Shown: positions 5,546-5,547 of the stretch, piece by piece
Position numbering within the stretch: the stretch's first letter is position 1
How the letters are laid out: every line of letters starts with the position of its first letter
Assembly (NCBI GenBank): GCA_026648125.1
Contig: JAPKGD010000155.1
Span: forward strand, 1 to 5,547
Direction: 5' to 3'
From: Bdellovibrionales bacterium
GTDB lineage: Bacteria > Bdellovibrionota > Bdellovibrionia > Bdellovibrionales > UBA1609
Length of the DNA stretch: 5,547 bases
Made by a program: the position numbers and the translations under genes
Notes under the pieces: model-generated
Database searches by the model: none
Told to the model about the DNA's origin: nothing
Seen by the model: the letters and a program-made list of their open reading frames with translations, nothing else

Positions 5546-5547
5546 AT

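Overview
The window comes from a mid-GC, Gram-negative-type bacterium. It encodes an outer-membrane or periplasmic style lipoprotein, a large exported protein, Shine-Dalgarno initiation and a candidate sigma-54 promoter. The combination would fit the Bdellovibrionota or another former deltaproteobacterial lineage, but this is a guess and nothing in the window fixes the taxon. I saw no tRNA, rRNA, CRISPR array, insertion sequence or phage gene.

Layout: (1) Positions 1-902 hold the C-terminal, catalytic 60% of a class II lysyl-tRNA synthetase (lysS), cut by the left edge. (2) Four bases later, probably in the same operon, lies a 308-residue lipoprotein (907-1833). It has two rhodanese-fold domains, and neither keeps the catalytic cysteine. 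(3) Positions 1834-2164 are a 331-base non-coding stretch. It holds small dyads, a repeated GTGTC/TTGCGAC motif and a well-placed sigma-54 (-24/-12) promoter candidate. (4) Positions 2165-5218 encode a 1017-residue exported protein of no family I recognise. It has coiled coils on both sides of glycine-rich hydrophobic segments and six paired-looking cysteines in the remaining part. (5) Positions 5222-5547 hold a strong GC-rich hairpin just after that gene and two mutually exclusive small reading frames. The minus-strand frame ends like a formylglycine-generating-enzyme (FGE/SUMF1) domain. The plus-strand frame encodes a possible single-span membrane protein. A Shine-Dalgarno-like GGGGAG lies at the right edge.

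How it fits together: lysS is housekeeping, and the pseudo-rhodanese lipoprotein appears to ride on its transcript. The large exported protein looks like an independently controlled, single-gene unit: its own promoter region, a good ribosome binding site, tandem stop codons and a 3' hairpin. If the sigma-54 site is real, expression would need an enhancer-binding activator and so respond to a specific signal. This gene and its control region are the least explained part of the window.
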